Positions 1-5,630 are shown, numbered from the stretch's first letter. The stretch is 5,924 nt of DNA from Pseudomonadota bacterium (GCA_023393525.1 JAEWKZ010000077.1:1-5924); one strand, 5' to 3'. A program made the numbers and translations. Notes: generated by a model not told the origin, from the sequence alone.

Positions 1-361
1 AGCATCAAGCGCCTGGGAGCCACTCGCGAGGCCTTCGACCTGCACGGGGATCCCGCTGTGCGCCGAGGAGTTGTTCCCAAGGGTTCCGTACGCGTTGGAG
101 CCCCAGCACCGCGATTCTCCGTCGACGATGGCGCACGAGAACGTGGATCCCGCCGCGATCGCCTGCGCTCCGCCGGTAAGATTCAGAACCTGGACGGGCG
201 AAGCGCTCAACGTCGTGGAGTTGTTTCCGAGCTCGCCGTAGCTGTTGGAACCCCAGCACCGGACGGCGCCATCGATGATTGCGCAGGAGTGCGAGTCGCC
301 GGTCCCGATGGACTGGACGCCCGATGTGAGCCCTTGGACTTGGACCGGAGCGAGCCGGGTC
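1..361 (-). pseudogene. RCC1-repeat protein fragment, cut by the transposon left end
   Basis: The minus strand has an open frame of 120 codons from 360 to the window edge. It encodes two full RCC1-type blade repeats with the hallmark CAIIDGAVRCWGSNSYGELG and CAIVDGESRCWGSNAYGTLG, each followed by NNS and then PVQV and a hydrophobic-glycine segment. The repeat unit is about 50 residues. Such CxxxxG-xxxCWGxNxxGxLG repeats are known from large secreted or surface beta-propeller proteins of myxobacteria and related bacteria. The readable homology begins with TRLAPVQVQGL directly at the outer edge of the left terminal repeat, so the 5' part of the gene is missing here. The 3' part runs off the window. 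The frame stays open a short way into the transposon, but that stretch does not look like RCC1. The family call is firm; that the gene was broken by insertion is an inference. Confidence 0.85.
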
Positions 362-397
362 TGTCGTGACTCACAAAGTTTGAGAATCGCATCCCAT
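362..397 (+). repeat. Left terminal inverted repeat
   Basis: Reading inward, it starts TGTCGTGACTCAC and continues, after six diverged bases, with TGAGAATCGCATC. It matches the inverted right end at 28 of 36 positions, with the six consecutive mismatches clustered in the middle. This suggests two conserved protein-contact blocks. The outer block contains a perfect palindrome, GTGACTCAC. Four bases outside (GGTC here, GGCC at the other end) also nearly match, so the exact tip could lie up to four bases further out. Confidence 0.85.
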
Positions 398-500
398 CGC
401 GGGATCAAGACGGCGGGTCGGGCGGCTATCGCGTGACAGGAGGGGGTTGGCTGGCTCAACCAGGCGCCGTTCGCACGCACTTCTTGGGCGTAGGAATCCC

Positions 501-511
501 AAAGGCCGTGC
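501..511 (+). repeat. Subterminal direct repeat, copy 1 (AAAGGCCGTGC)
   Basis: An 11-base sequence that recurs exactly at 643-653, 142 bases away, inside the non-coding left end. The right end, read inward, has a related CAAAGGGTGCG near 5390. These could be internal transposase-binding sites, but the motif is short and the right-end match needs a one-base gap. Confidence 0.35.
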
Positions 512-519
512 CAGGGTCA

Positions 520-558
520 GTTCCCGATTTGTTTGCACTAGGGGAGGGAACCGGGAAC
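520..558 (-). other. Stem-loop downstream of the operon
   Basis: GTTCCCGATT at 520-529 pairs with AACCGGGAAC at 549-558. In a minus-strand transcript all ten positions pair, counting one G-U, around a 19-base loop. It lies about 140 bases after the last operon stop. No U-run follows, so it is not a canonical intrinsic terminator. It could end or stabilise the operon mRNA, or be a protein-binding site. Confidence 0.35.
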
Positions 559-642
559 CGAAGTTGGGGCGCCCGAAAATGCGAGGCAAACCGCATCGTT
601 GAGCGAAGTGCGCTGGTTCCGCGGCAGCAAAGGACTGGATCG

Positions 643-653
643 AAAGGCCGTGC
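643..653 (+). repeat. Subterminal direct repeat, copy 2 (AAAGGCCGTGC)
   Basis: Exact second copy of the 11-base sequence at 501-511, in the same orientation and inside the element's left end. Confidence 0.35.
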
Positions 654-699
654 GTAGAATGCGCCCGCGCCAGAGTCGGAGAGGTCCCGACGTTCGCGT

Positions 700-1134
700 T
701 CAGAGAAGGTCGAGTTGCCCGCTGTCGACCGGCGAGATGCGGCGCAGGGTGCGCCGAAGGAAAGGACAGCGCGGCATCCGGGCAAGGAGCTCAGCCATCG
801 AGAACTGCGGGCCTTGAGAGAGGGTACGAACTGCGTTCACGAGAAAGGCGGGGACGACCCAGACCGGAACATGGTGGCGCTGGGCGATACGCATCAGCGG
901 ATCGGACTTTGTCAGGCGCGCCGGCAGGACGAGCTCCCAGTCTGGGCTGTAGAGATCGTCGAGGCGCTCTACGAATTGGGTTCTCTGTTCGATGGAGTCA
1001 CCGAGCGTGACGGGAGGGTGGGCCCGCCCGTCGGATGCGACGCAACGAGCAAGCAGGCCCCGATCGGTTGCCCAAATTCCACAGGTAAGCATGCCGGGGT
1101 CTCTGCGCGCGGGTGCGCACCCGAATGCACTCAT
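700..1134 (-). CDS. Small protein of unknown function, last gene of the transposon operon
   Basis: 144 residues, starting MSAFGCAPAR. The ATG lies 7 bases after the stop of the RepA-like gene and has no clear ribosome-binding site, so translation is probably coupled. A second ATG at 1092 (MLTCGIW) is also possible and would give 130 residues. I do not recognise the family by sequence. The predicted pattern is three beta strands (about 16-24, 26-34, 38-44), a helix (47-61), a strand WELVLP (66-71), a helix (78-87), a strand VPVWVVP (89-95) and a helix (97-105). This order resembles an RNase H/RuvC-like fold, such as the N-terminal half of IS110 transposases. The acidic residues expected at the ends of strands 1 and 4 are not in their usual places (GIW rather than GID; LVLPA rather than an E), so a nuclease role is doubtful. 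The upstream 56 codons of the open frame overlap the RepA-like gene and look like shadow. A structural or targeting accessory role is a guess. Confidence 0.72.
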   Translation of the reverse strand: MSAFGCAPARRDPGMLTCGIWATDRGLLARCVASDGRAHPPVTLGDSIEQRTQFVERLDDLYSPDWELVLPARLTKSDPLMRIAQRHHVPVWVVPAFLVNAVRTLSQGPQFSMAELLARMPRCPFLRRTLRRISPVDSGQLDLL

Positions 1135-1141
1135 TGAAGGG

Positions 1142-2116
1142 TCACTTGCCGACCCAGCCGTCGTCGGCTCGGTGGACGAGGTTCTGCTCGCGGAGCGCGC
1201 GCAGGTGCTCGAGGAGGGTGGCCTTGCGGACCTTGAGCCCGTGCCGGAGTTCAAGAGTCGAGAGCGGGCGTTTGCTCGTGCGCAGCCGTTCGAGAATGGC
1301 ATCGCGCAGCGGCTCCGAGGGCGCTGGTGGCGTCGGCGGAGTCGTCGGGGCGAGCACCACCAGGTGAGGTGAGGGTTCGCTTGCGAGCGTCAGACGCATC
1401 GGCGCGGGCGCGGGAGCGCCGCGGTGTTCGACGGAGAGCAGGAGTTCACTTGGGCCGGAGCGGACCAAATACAGGCCAGAGTCGTACCACGCGGCGAAAT
1501 CGCCGCTGCCGCGCAGTTGCTGGCCGAGATGACCTGATGGCGACTTGCGCATGTGGTGGACGAGCAGGACGGCGACGTCGTGCTGGCGCTGTAATGCGCG
1601 CAGCGAGCCCAGCACGGCCGATACCTCAGTTGCGGAGTTCTCATCGACTCGGGCAATCCGTACAAAGGGGTCGAGCACCAACAAACGAGGACGCACCGAT
1701 GCGACGGTGCGGTCGAGGCGGCGCCACTGTTCCGGGTCGTCGAGCCGCAACTGCGGCAGATCGATGAGATAGACCGGAAGATTCTCGAGGGAGATGCCGC
1801 GCGCATTGGCGACTGCCTCGAAGCGGGCGCGCATCGCCGGCAGATCGTCCTCCGCGGCGTAAAGGAGGACAGGTCCCTGGGACATGATCCGATACCGGCC
1901 GAGCGCATGGGTGCCCGAGGCAACGGAGACGGCGAGCTCCGTAGCGAGCCATGTCTTGAGGCATTTCGGGAGCCCGCCAATCACGCCGACGCCGCTGGCA
2001 GCCCAGAGGCCCTCGACCAACCATTGGGCGCCCTCCGGCTTCGGCTCGATGGAGGCCACGTGGCGAACGGGCAATTCGGACCCCGAGGCGGGGTGTGGCT
2101 CAGAGAGCCGCGCCAT
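1142..2116 (-). CDS. RepA-like (AAA_25/RecA-fold) ATPase with C-terminal winged helix
   Basis: 324 residues. The ATG at 2116 is preferred over the upstream start at 2182 because GGGAGG lies six bases before it; it overlaps the end of the AAA+ gene by 17 bp. The Walker A is GGLPKCLKTW (47-56), the GxPKxxKT form typical of plasmid RSF1010 RepA-type hexameric helicases. LLYAAEDD (84-91) supplies the acidic residue after strand 2. Walker B is RLLVLDPF (144-151). LLVHHMRK (184-191) and RGSGDFAAWYDS (202-213) are further RepA-family motifs. A proline-rich linker (about 257-268) leads to a winged-helix domain (270-324) with the recognition region KVRKATLLEHLRAL. The family is known for replicative helicases and for ATPases beside mobile-element genes. 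The role here is not established: it might remodel the transpososome, unwind DNA at the target or end, or replace TniQ in target choice, with the winged helix supplying DNA binding. Confidence 0.85.
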   Translation of the reverse strand: MARLSEPHPASGSELPVRHVASIEPKPEGAQWLVEGLWAASGVGVIGGLPKCLKTWLATELAVSVASGTHALGRYRIMSQGPVLLYAAEDDLPAMRARFEAVANARGISLENLPVYLIDLPQLRLDDPEQWRRLDRTVASVRPRLLVLDPFVRIARVDENSATEVSAVLGSLRALQRQHDVAVLLVHHMRKSPSGHLGQQLRGSGDFAAWYDSGLYLVRSGPSELLLSVEHRGAPAPAPMRLTLASEPSPHLVVLAPTTPPTPPAPSEPLRDAILERLRTSKRPLSTLELRHGLKVRKATLLEHLRALREQNLVHRADDGWVGK

Positions 2117-2891
2117 CAAGGGCCTCCCGAAGGTGCTCGTCGCCCACCGCGCCAGTGCCGGCGCCTGCGCGGTCGAGGGCATGGCGCGCGACTCGGTCGA
2201 TCAAAGCGGGAACCCCAGCGGCGCGTTCAAACAACTCGTCGCGGAGGCCCAGGACCAGTCGCTTGGCATCGGAGGCGCCGAAGCGATGCAGAAGGAATGC
2301 ATCGAGCTCGTCGCGACGCAGACCTTCGAGGCTGAGGCGCACCGAAATGCGACGTTTGAGCGGGAAGAGCGCCTGAGCATCCAGCTGGACCTTGAGCTCT
2401 GGCGTGCCGGAGAGCACCACGCTGAAAATTTGGGGAACCTCATGGCTGAATTCCGCCAATGAGCGAAGCTCCGCGAGGGTGTCGGCGGGCAGACTGCCGG
2501 CTTCGTCGATCCAGGCGACGAGATGTGCGGGCTGTGCCTGCAGTGCGTCAGCGATGACCTTAATGGTCTCGAGCGAGGAGCGGCGAGGCGTGACGCGCAA
2601 GACCTGAGCAAAGTAGCGGGCGATCCCCAGCAGCGAGACCCGCGGGGCTGAGAGGTAGAGCAACTGGTACTGATGGCGATCGAGCGAACGAGCCAACTCG
2701 CGCACGAGGGAGGTCTTGCCGGTACCCGAACGGCCGAGGACCAGCCCGTAGAAGACCCCGCGACGTAATGCGGACTCGAGCTGCTCGCGCGCGGCCAGCC
2801 AGTCGCGATACGGAAACGGGGCGAGATTGGGGACCGCCTCGGGGGCGGTATCCGTAACCGGGACGGTGGGCTTGATGGCGGGTCGTTTCAT
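2100..2891 (-). CDS. tniB-like: TniB/ExeA-like AAA+ ATPase (transposition ATPase)
   Basis: 263 residues. The ATG at 2891 overlaps the transposase stop as ATGA and is preceded by AAGGAGAGG at 2903-2911; the open frame upstream of it overlaps the transposase and is shadow. FPYRDWLAA (26-34) is the typical N-terminal lead-in of ExeA/TniB proteins. Walker A is GRSGTGKTS (53-61), Walker B is LVAWIDEA (124-131), sensor 1 lies in VVLSGTPEL (158-166), and arginines at 180, 181 and 185 are candidates for the finger that contacts the neighbouring subunit. The C-terminal part (about 194-263) is a helical lid with HRFG and GVPALIDRVARHAL. In MuB, TnsC and TniB the protein forms an ATP-dependent filament or ring on target DNA and recruits the transposase, and it often mediates target immunity. 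The position next to a TniA-like gene supports that role rather than type II secretion. Confidence 0.88.
   Translation of the reverse strand: MKRPAIKPTVPVTDTAPEAVPNLAPFPYRDWLAAREQLESALRRGVFYGLVLGRSGTGKTSLVRELARSLDRHQYQLLYLSAPRVSLLGIARYFAQVLRVTPRRSSLETIKVIADALQAQPAHLVAWIDEAGSLPADTLAELRSLAEFSHEVPQIFSVVLSGTPELKVQLDAQALFPLKRRISVRLSLEGLRRDELDAFLLHRFGASDAKRLVLGLRDELFERAAGVPALIDRVARHALDRAGAGTGAVGDEHLREALDGAAL
2123..2128 (-). promoter_or_regulatory. Ribosome-binding site of the RepA-like ATPase gene
   Basis: GGGAGG on the minus strand, six bases before the ATG at 2116 and inside the last codons of the AAA+ ATPase gene. It decides the start in favour of MARLSEP over the upstream ATG at 2182. Confidence 0.65.
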
Positions 2892-4477
2892 GGTTTGGTG
2901 CACCTCTCCTTGCTCTGCGCGGCGCGAAGCCGCTGTCCGAGTGCGTCGAGATAGGCCTTGACGGGACGCCCCTGGCCGAGGCTCTTGCGGATCGCCCGGA
3001 AGGCGGCCTCGGTGGCGGTTCTGGGCAGGGGACCAAGGGTGCTCCACGTTTGCTGAATCAGCGCGGCTTCGGCATCGGAGCGCGGAACCGCGCGCCCGGC
3101 CACCTCGCTGAGGATTGTGAAGACCTCCGGCAGTCCGAAGCCGGCCTCGGCGACAGGTCGGATCTTGCCCTGCCACGAGTCGTAAAGCGTTTGGAGAGGA
3201 CCCTGGCCCCATCGCGCGATCGGTGGTCGCTCTCCGGGACAATCCTCGACCCGGACCGCAGCGCGCGTGAGCGGGAGGCGGCGTCCCGAGCCCGGCTCAA
3301 TGACGAGCGGCACGACCTGGGGCTCGGGGTCGAGCAGAAAGGCAAGGCGCTGTCCGCGAAGTCCTTCTGGAACAAGCCAAGTGCCCGAGCGCAGATCGAT
3401 CTCGCCGGTCTTCGGGTGAGCCTTCAGTATGCGCTCCTCCCGGAAGGCATCTTCGAGTCGGGCTGCGGCGACCTGCCGCGACGACGTCCGGTCCGCAAGC
3501 TCTTGCCGCGGCGTGGTCTTCAGGCCGCGGTGGTGATGGTCCTGGTAGAGGGCTTCCACAAACCCATCGAGCAGCTGTTGCAGGTGCTCGATGTCGATGA
3601 CCTGCTGTCGCTTCAGCCGTTTGGTGAACCAGCCCGCGAGGGTCCGGTGGTAGGCCTCGATCTTCCCATTTGCTTCGGGATTCCTCGAGCGGACGAAGAT
3701 TCGATTCACTCCGAGCTGTGCCAGGCCCGTCCGGAAGGCGACCGAGTCGAAGATGGAGGCGCGATCGGCGTAGATCCGATTCGGCAGGCCCCAACGCATT
3801 GCGGCGCTTCGGAACACGCGCACCGCAGCCGGAAGATCTGGGCTCAGGGCGATGTGCACGGCAAGGACCGCACGCGAGACGCTGTCCAAGACGGTGAGCA
3901 CGTGGAACGAGAACTGCTCGCCGGAGGTCAGCCGGATGGTCACAGGCCCTTTGGCGTCGAGGTGCCAGAGATCGTGAACCTGACGCCCGACGAATCGACC
4001 CCGCTGCCGCTGAACAGCACGAGCACGTTTGAGGCGTCGGTACGTGGGATTTGCCGCGAGCCGCCGCTGAAGGGTGGACCGCGAGAGGCCAACCTCGCGA
4101 CGCTGCAGATTGAGCGACGGATCGGCGCGCAGCAGCGCGAGAAGAAACGTGAAGGAGATCTCGGGATCGTCGGCCAGCAGCGCGAACGCCCTTTCGACCA
4201 CGTCGTCCGGCAACCGGGCCCTGGGCTTGCCGGCGTCCTTCCTTCGGGCAGGCCGTAGGGCATCGAGGCCGCCCTCTTCGCAAAGAGAAATCCAGCGGTA
4301 GAGGGTGGCGACCGAGATCGGGCGAGAAGCGCCTGACGGCCAGATAACAGGGACGCGGGACTGAGCAGTCACGAGCGGGCCGCGCACATCGGGCGATCGG
4401 GTGGCCAGGGCCTCGGCGATGTGCTCGTGACGCCAGAGGGCGATTGCCTTCGGACTGGGACGAAAGGGATGTGCCAT
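2888..4477 (-). CDS. tniA-like: TniA/Mu-type DDE transposase
   Basis: 529 residues from the ATG at 4477 (MAHPFRPSPK). Residues 50-75 form a helix-turn-helix (ISVATLYRWISLCEEGGLDAL), followed by a second DNA-binding section with STLQRRL (134-140). The rve catalytic core covers about 165-330: first Asp in WHLDAKGP (D174), second in RIYADRASIF (D238), and Glu in NPEANGKIEAYHRTL (E274), a D-35-E spacing. The usual DNG after the second Asp is DRA here. Residues about 340-410 form the Mu-type C-terminal beta-barrel (GTWLVPEGLRGQRLAFLLDP), and the tail (about 430-529) is helical and probably contacts the AAA+ partner. The protein should bind the terminal repeats and perform strand transfer. The frame is open back to 4723, but codons before 4525 are shadow of the upstream gene; the 16 codons just before the ATG may be real if there is a fusion. 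The ribosome site at this ATG is poor (GGAG only two bases away), which suits coupled or fused translation. Confidence 0.9.
   Translation of the reverse strand: MAHPFRPSPKAIALWRHEHIAEALATRSPDVRGPLVTAQSRVPVIWPSGASRPISVATLYRWISLCEEGGLDALRPARRKDAGKPRARLPDDVVERAFALLADDPEISFTFLLALLRADPSLNLQRREVGLSRSTLQRRLAANPTYRRLKRARAVQRQRGRFVGRQVHDLWHLDAKGPVTIRLTSGEQFSFHVLTVLDSVSRAVLAVHIALSPDLPAAVRVFRSAAMRWGLPNRIYADRASIFDSVAFRTGLAQLGVNRIFVRSRNPEANGKIEAYHRTLAGWFTKRLKRQQVIDIEHLQQLLDGFVEALYQDHHHRGLKTTPRQELADRTSSRQVAAARLEDAFREERILKAHPKTGEIDLRSGTWLVPEGLRGQRLAFLLDPEPQVVPLVIEPGSGRRLPLTRAAVRVEDCPGERPPIARWGQGPLQTLYDSWQGKIRPVAEAGFGLPEVFTILSEVAGRAVPRSDAEAALIQQTWSTLGPLPRTATEAAFRAIRKSLGQGRPVKAYLDALGQRLRAAQSKERCTKP
2903..2911 (-). 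promoter_or_regulatory. Ribosome-binding site of the AAA+ ATPase gene
   Basis: AAGGAGAGG on the minus strand, 11 bases from the ATG at 2891 when measured from its last G. It fixes the short start and rejects the longer open frame that begins at 3242 inside the transposase gene. Confidence 0.6.
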
Positions 4478-4523
4478 GGCTCCGCGACCGGCCGGTGCTT
4501 TCAGGTGCCGCAGGATCGCGATG

Positions 4524-5237
4524 GCCCCCACCCGAGGCGAGGTAAATGGACGTGTTGAAGGGCACCGTGCGGAACAGGAGGACCGCCTGGCGGAACCAGC
4601 GGGCGCCGAGCGAGGCCGCGTCACGCGGCCCGCCGAGATCCCGCAGCAAATCCAGCAGCGCCCACACGCTGGCTCGCCCCTGCTGCCGCTCCGTCGTGCG
4701 CGGATCCGCCACGGGTAATGCAAGGGGGGCCACTCCCCGTCGTCGCTGTGCCTCGACCGTGAACGCGGAGAAGCGCACGAGTCGAGCGTGCGACGAGAAG
4801 CCGGGGGCAGCTAGGATGGCCCGGTGGGCTAGCAGCTCGTAGAGGTCCTGCGCGCGAGCCGACACGCCCTGGAGCCACAGACGAAGCGTCAAGGCGCAGA
4901 CCCCAAATGCCTTCGCGACGGCTGGGAGCGGGTCGCCGGCGCGAATGCGGTCGAGCGCGCCGACGACCACCTCCGACCCTGTCACCTTGCCGGGAAGCGC
5001 GTCGCGAGGCAGGAGCCGCTCCCTGCGCTTGCACCGCTGGCAGCGCGCCAAGGCGACGAGCAGGAACGTGAAGCTCGGAAAGGTATTGAGCTTGCGACCG
5101 ACCCGGGTGCGGGTGAGCCGAGGTCCAGGAGCACCGCACCGTGAGCACCGACAGGCGGCGAGCAACTCCTCTGCCATTGCAGGACTGGCGAGGGCAGAGT
5201 CGTAGTGCGTAGAGTGAATGTCGAGTACGTGTGCCAC
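4524..5237 (-). CDS. DUF6431-like Zn-finger/HTH protein, out of frame with the transposase at its 3' end
   Basis: About 238 coherent residues, starting at GTG 5237 (MAHVLDIHST) or possibly ATG 5177 (MAEELLAACR). Two Cys pairs, CSRC (31-34) and CQRC (66-69), form a zinc ribbon. They are followed by RLLPRDALPGKVTGSEVV and a helix-turn-helix at about 100-125 (DPLPAVAKAFGVCALTLRLW). This matches my memory of DUF6431 proteins, which are often found upstream of transposases. After NTSIYLASGGG (238) the same frame has no stop until 3297, but from there it is a shadow of the transposase. The change happens at five G (4525-4529 on the plus strand as C). One G fewer gives ASGGAIAILRHLKAPAGRGA and a fusion to the transposase. 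One G more ends the protein at 4501. So the gene is frameshifted, uses recoding, or carries a sequence error. A role in end or target recognition is inferred. Confidence 0.75.
4525..4529 (-). other. G5 run at the frame junction between gene 1 and the transposase
   Basis: On the coding strand GGT GGG GGC spans the point where the coherent reading of the Zn-finger protein ends. The +1 frame continues without a stop into the transposase ATG at 4477. The -1 frame reaches TGA at 4501-4503. Homopolymers of this kind are sites of polymerase or ribosome slippage and of sequencing indels. Confidence 0.6.
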
Positions 5238-5243
5238 GTGCTC
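5223..5243 (-). promoter_or_regulatory. Imperfect palindrome covering the GTG start codon
   Basis: GAGTACGTG (5223-5231) and CACGTGCTC (5235-5243) are inverted copies with one mismatch and a three-base spacer. The GTG start of the first operon gene lies in it. It could be an operator for the HTH protein encoded just downstream, or an mRNA hairpin that hides the start. There is no direct proof. Confidence 0.4.
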
Positions 5244-5246
5244 GGG

Positions 5247-5286
5247 GGCGGCCCCGGTGGTCGGGAAGACTGTGACCGGGGCCGCC
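5247..5286 (-). promoter_or_regulatory. Strong leader hairpin upstream of the operon
   Basis: GGCGGCCCCGGT (5247-5258) pairs perfectly with ACCGGGGCCGCC (5275-5286) around a 16-base loop. Eleven of the twelve pairs are G-C. On the minus-strand transcript the stem ends nine bases before the GTG start and takes up the space where a ribosome site would be. No U-run follows, so a plain terminator is unlikely. It should either hold back translation of the first gene or act as a protein-binding site. Confidence 0.55.
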
Positions 5287-5420
5287 GCATACCTCCTCGA
5301 AGCACCTACTCACTCCACGGCAGGTCTCATAGTGAATGCGGGCCGAGCGGCTGCAGGGCGGCTACTCCAGGTCGCAACCGCCCGCACCCTTTGTGCCGGT
5401 GCCCTTAATCAAGCGCTTGC
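5287..5420. other. Non-coding right-end leader of the transposon
   Basis: The stretch between the hairpin and the right inverted repeat holds the perfect palindrome CAAGCGCTTG (5410-5419) next to the repeat. It also has a minus-strand AGGAGG at about 5297-5302 that directly abuts an ATG without usable spacing. I found no convincing -35/-10 pair, although the operon promoter must lie here or in the inverted repeat if the element is self-driven. Confidence 0.45.
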
Positions 5421-5456
5421 ATGAGATGCGATTCTCAGGGACCGTGATTCACGACA
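5421..5456 (-). repeat. Right terminal inverted repeat
   Basis: Read inward on the minus strand it starts TGTCGTGAATCAC and, after a diverged spacer, continues TGAGAATCGCATC. It pairs with the left repeat at 28 of 36 positions. The outer block has the same palindrome form, GTGAnTCAC, as the left end. Confidence 0.85.
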
Positions 5457-5572
5457 GGCCGCGGACCTCCCGCAGGTGTTTTGTAGAACAAGGACTGTGA
5501 TTCTCGCGGCTTCCGAACGCGAGGCCGCCATTGCGGGAGGTGCGGAGGGTTTGGTGCAGTCTGCTACACACT

Positions 5573-5630
5573 TACGCGCGCGACGCGCGCGCACTCGCGT
5601 GCACACGCCCACGAAAACGCACGACACACA
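5573..5630. repeat. Alternating purine-pyrimidine (CG/CA) tract
   Basis: The tract is dominated by CGCGCG and CACACG steps, for example TTACGCGCGCGACGCGCGCG followed by a GTGCACACGCCCACG-like stretch. ACGCGCGCG occurs twice in tandem. Such alternation favours Z-DNA or hairpins. No coding signal is seen. Confidence 0.5.

Larger units (their letters stand above)
398..699. other. Non-coding left end of the transposon
   Basis: About 300 bases lie between the left inverted repeat and the stop of the last operon gene. Open frames exist on both strands but their translations look like random arginine/serine-rich shadow sequence, and none has a recognisable domain. The stretch holds an 11-bp direct repeat (AAAGGCCGTGC at 501 and 643) and an inverted repeat (520-529 with 549-558). 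A subterminal region of this size is usual for transposase-binding sites in Tn7-like elements; the assignment here is inferred. Confidence 0.5.
362..5456 (-). mobile_element. TniA/TniB-type (Mu/Tn7-like) transposon with RepA-like ATPase
   Basis: Matching terminal inverted repeats at 362-397 and 5421-5456 enclose a five-gene minus-strand operon: Zn-finger/HTH protein, DDE transposase, AAA+ ATPase, RepA-like ATPase with winged helix, and a small unknown protein. The ends start with TG and finish with CA, as in Mu, Tn7 and Tn5053 elements. A DDE transposase followed by an AAA+ ATPase is the core of that superfamily. No TniQ, resolvase, TnsA, antibiotic or metal resistance gene is present, so the element seems to carry only mobility genes. 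No target duplication is evident: the five bases outside the left end are GGGTC and those outside the right end are GGCCG. It could be a complete element with a rearranged flank, or two ends joined by recombination. Confidence 0.82.

Noticed and set aside
520..558. Intrinsic terminator
   Set aside because: The stem has a 19-base loop and no U-run follows.
456..785. 109-residue minus-strand open frame at the left end
   Set aside because: It overlaps the end of the small protein gene in another frame and has shadow-like composition.
700..1134. Calling the small protein an IS110 transposase
   Set aside because: Similarity is only in predicted secondary structure; the catalytic acidic residues and the C-terminal Tnp_20 part are absent.
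3050..4258. 402-residue plus-strand open frame
   Set aside because: It is antisense to the transposase, has no domain or start signal, and follows from high GC content.
3297..4523. Continuation of the first gene's frame to a 646-residue protein
   Set aside because: After the G5 run the translation is Arg/Pro/Ser-rich and lies out of frame over the whole catalytic domain of the transposase, so it is a shadow.
4525..4723. Longer N-terminus of the transposase from 4723
   Set aside because: It overlaps the coherent Zn-finger reading in another frame, and its residues look random; only the 16 codons before 4477 might be real.
362..5456. CRISPR array, tRNA attachment site or guide RNA
   Set aside because: No evenly spaced direct repeats with spacers and no tRNA-like sequence were seen inside or beside the element.
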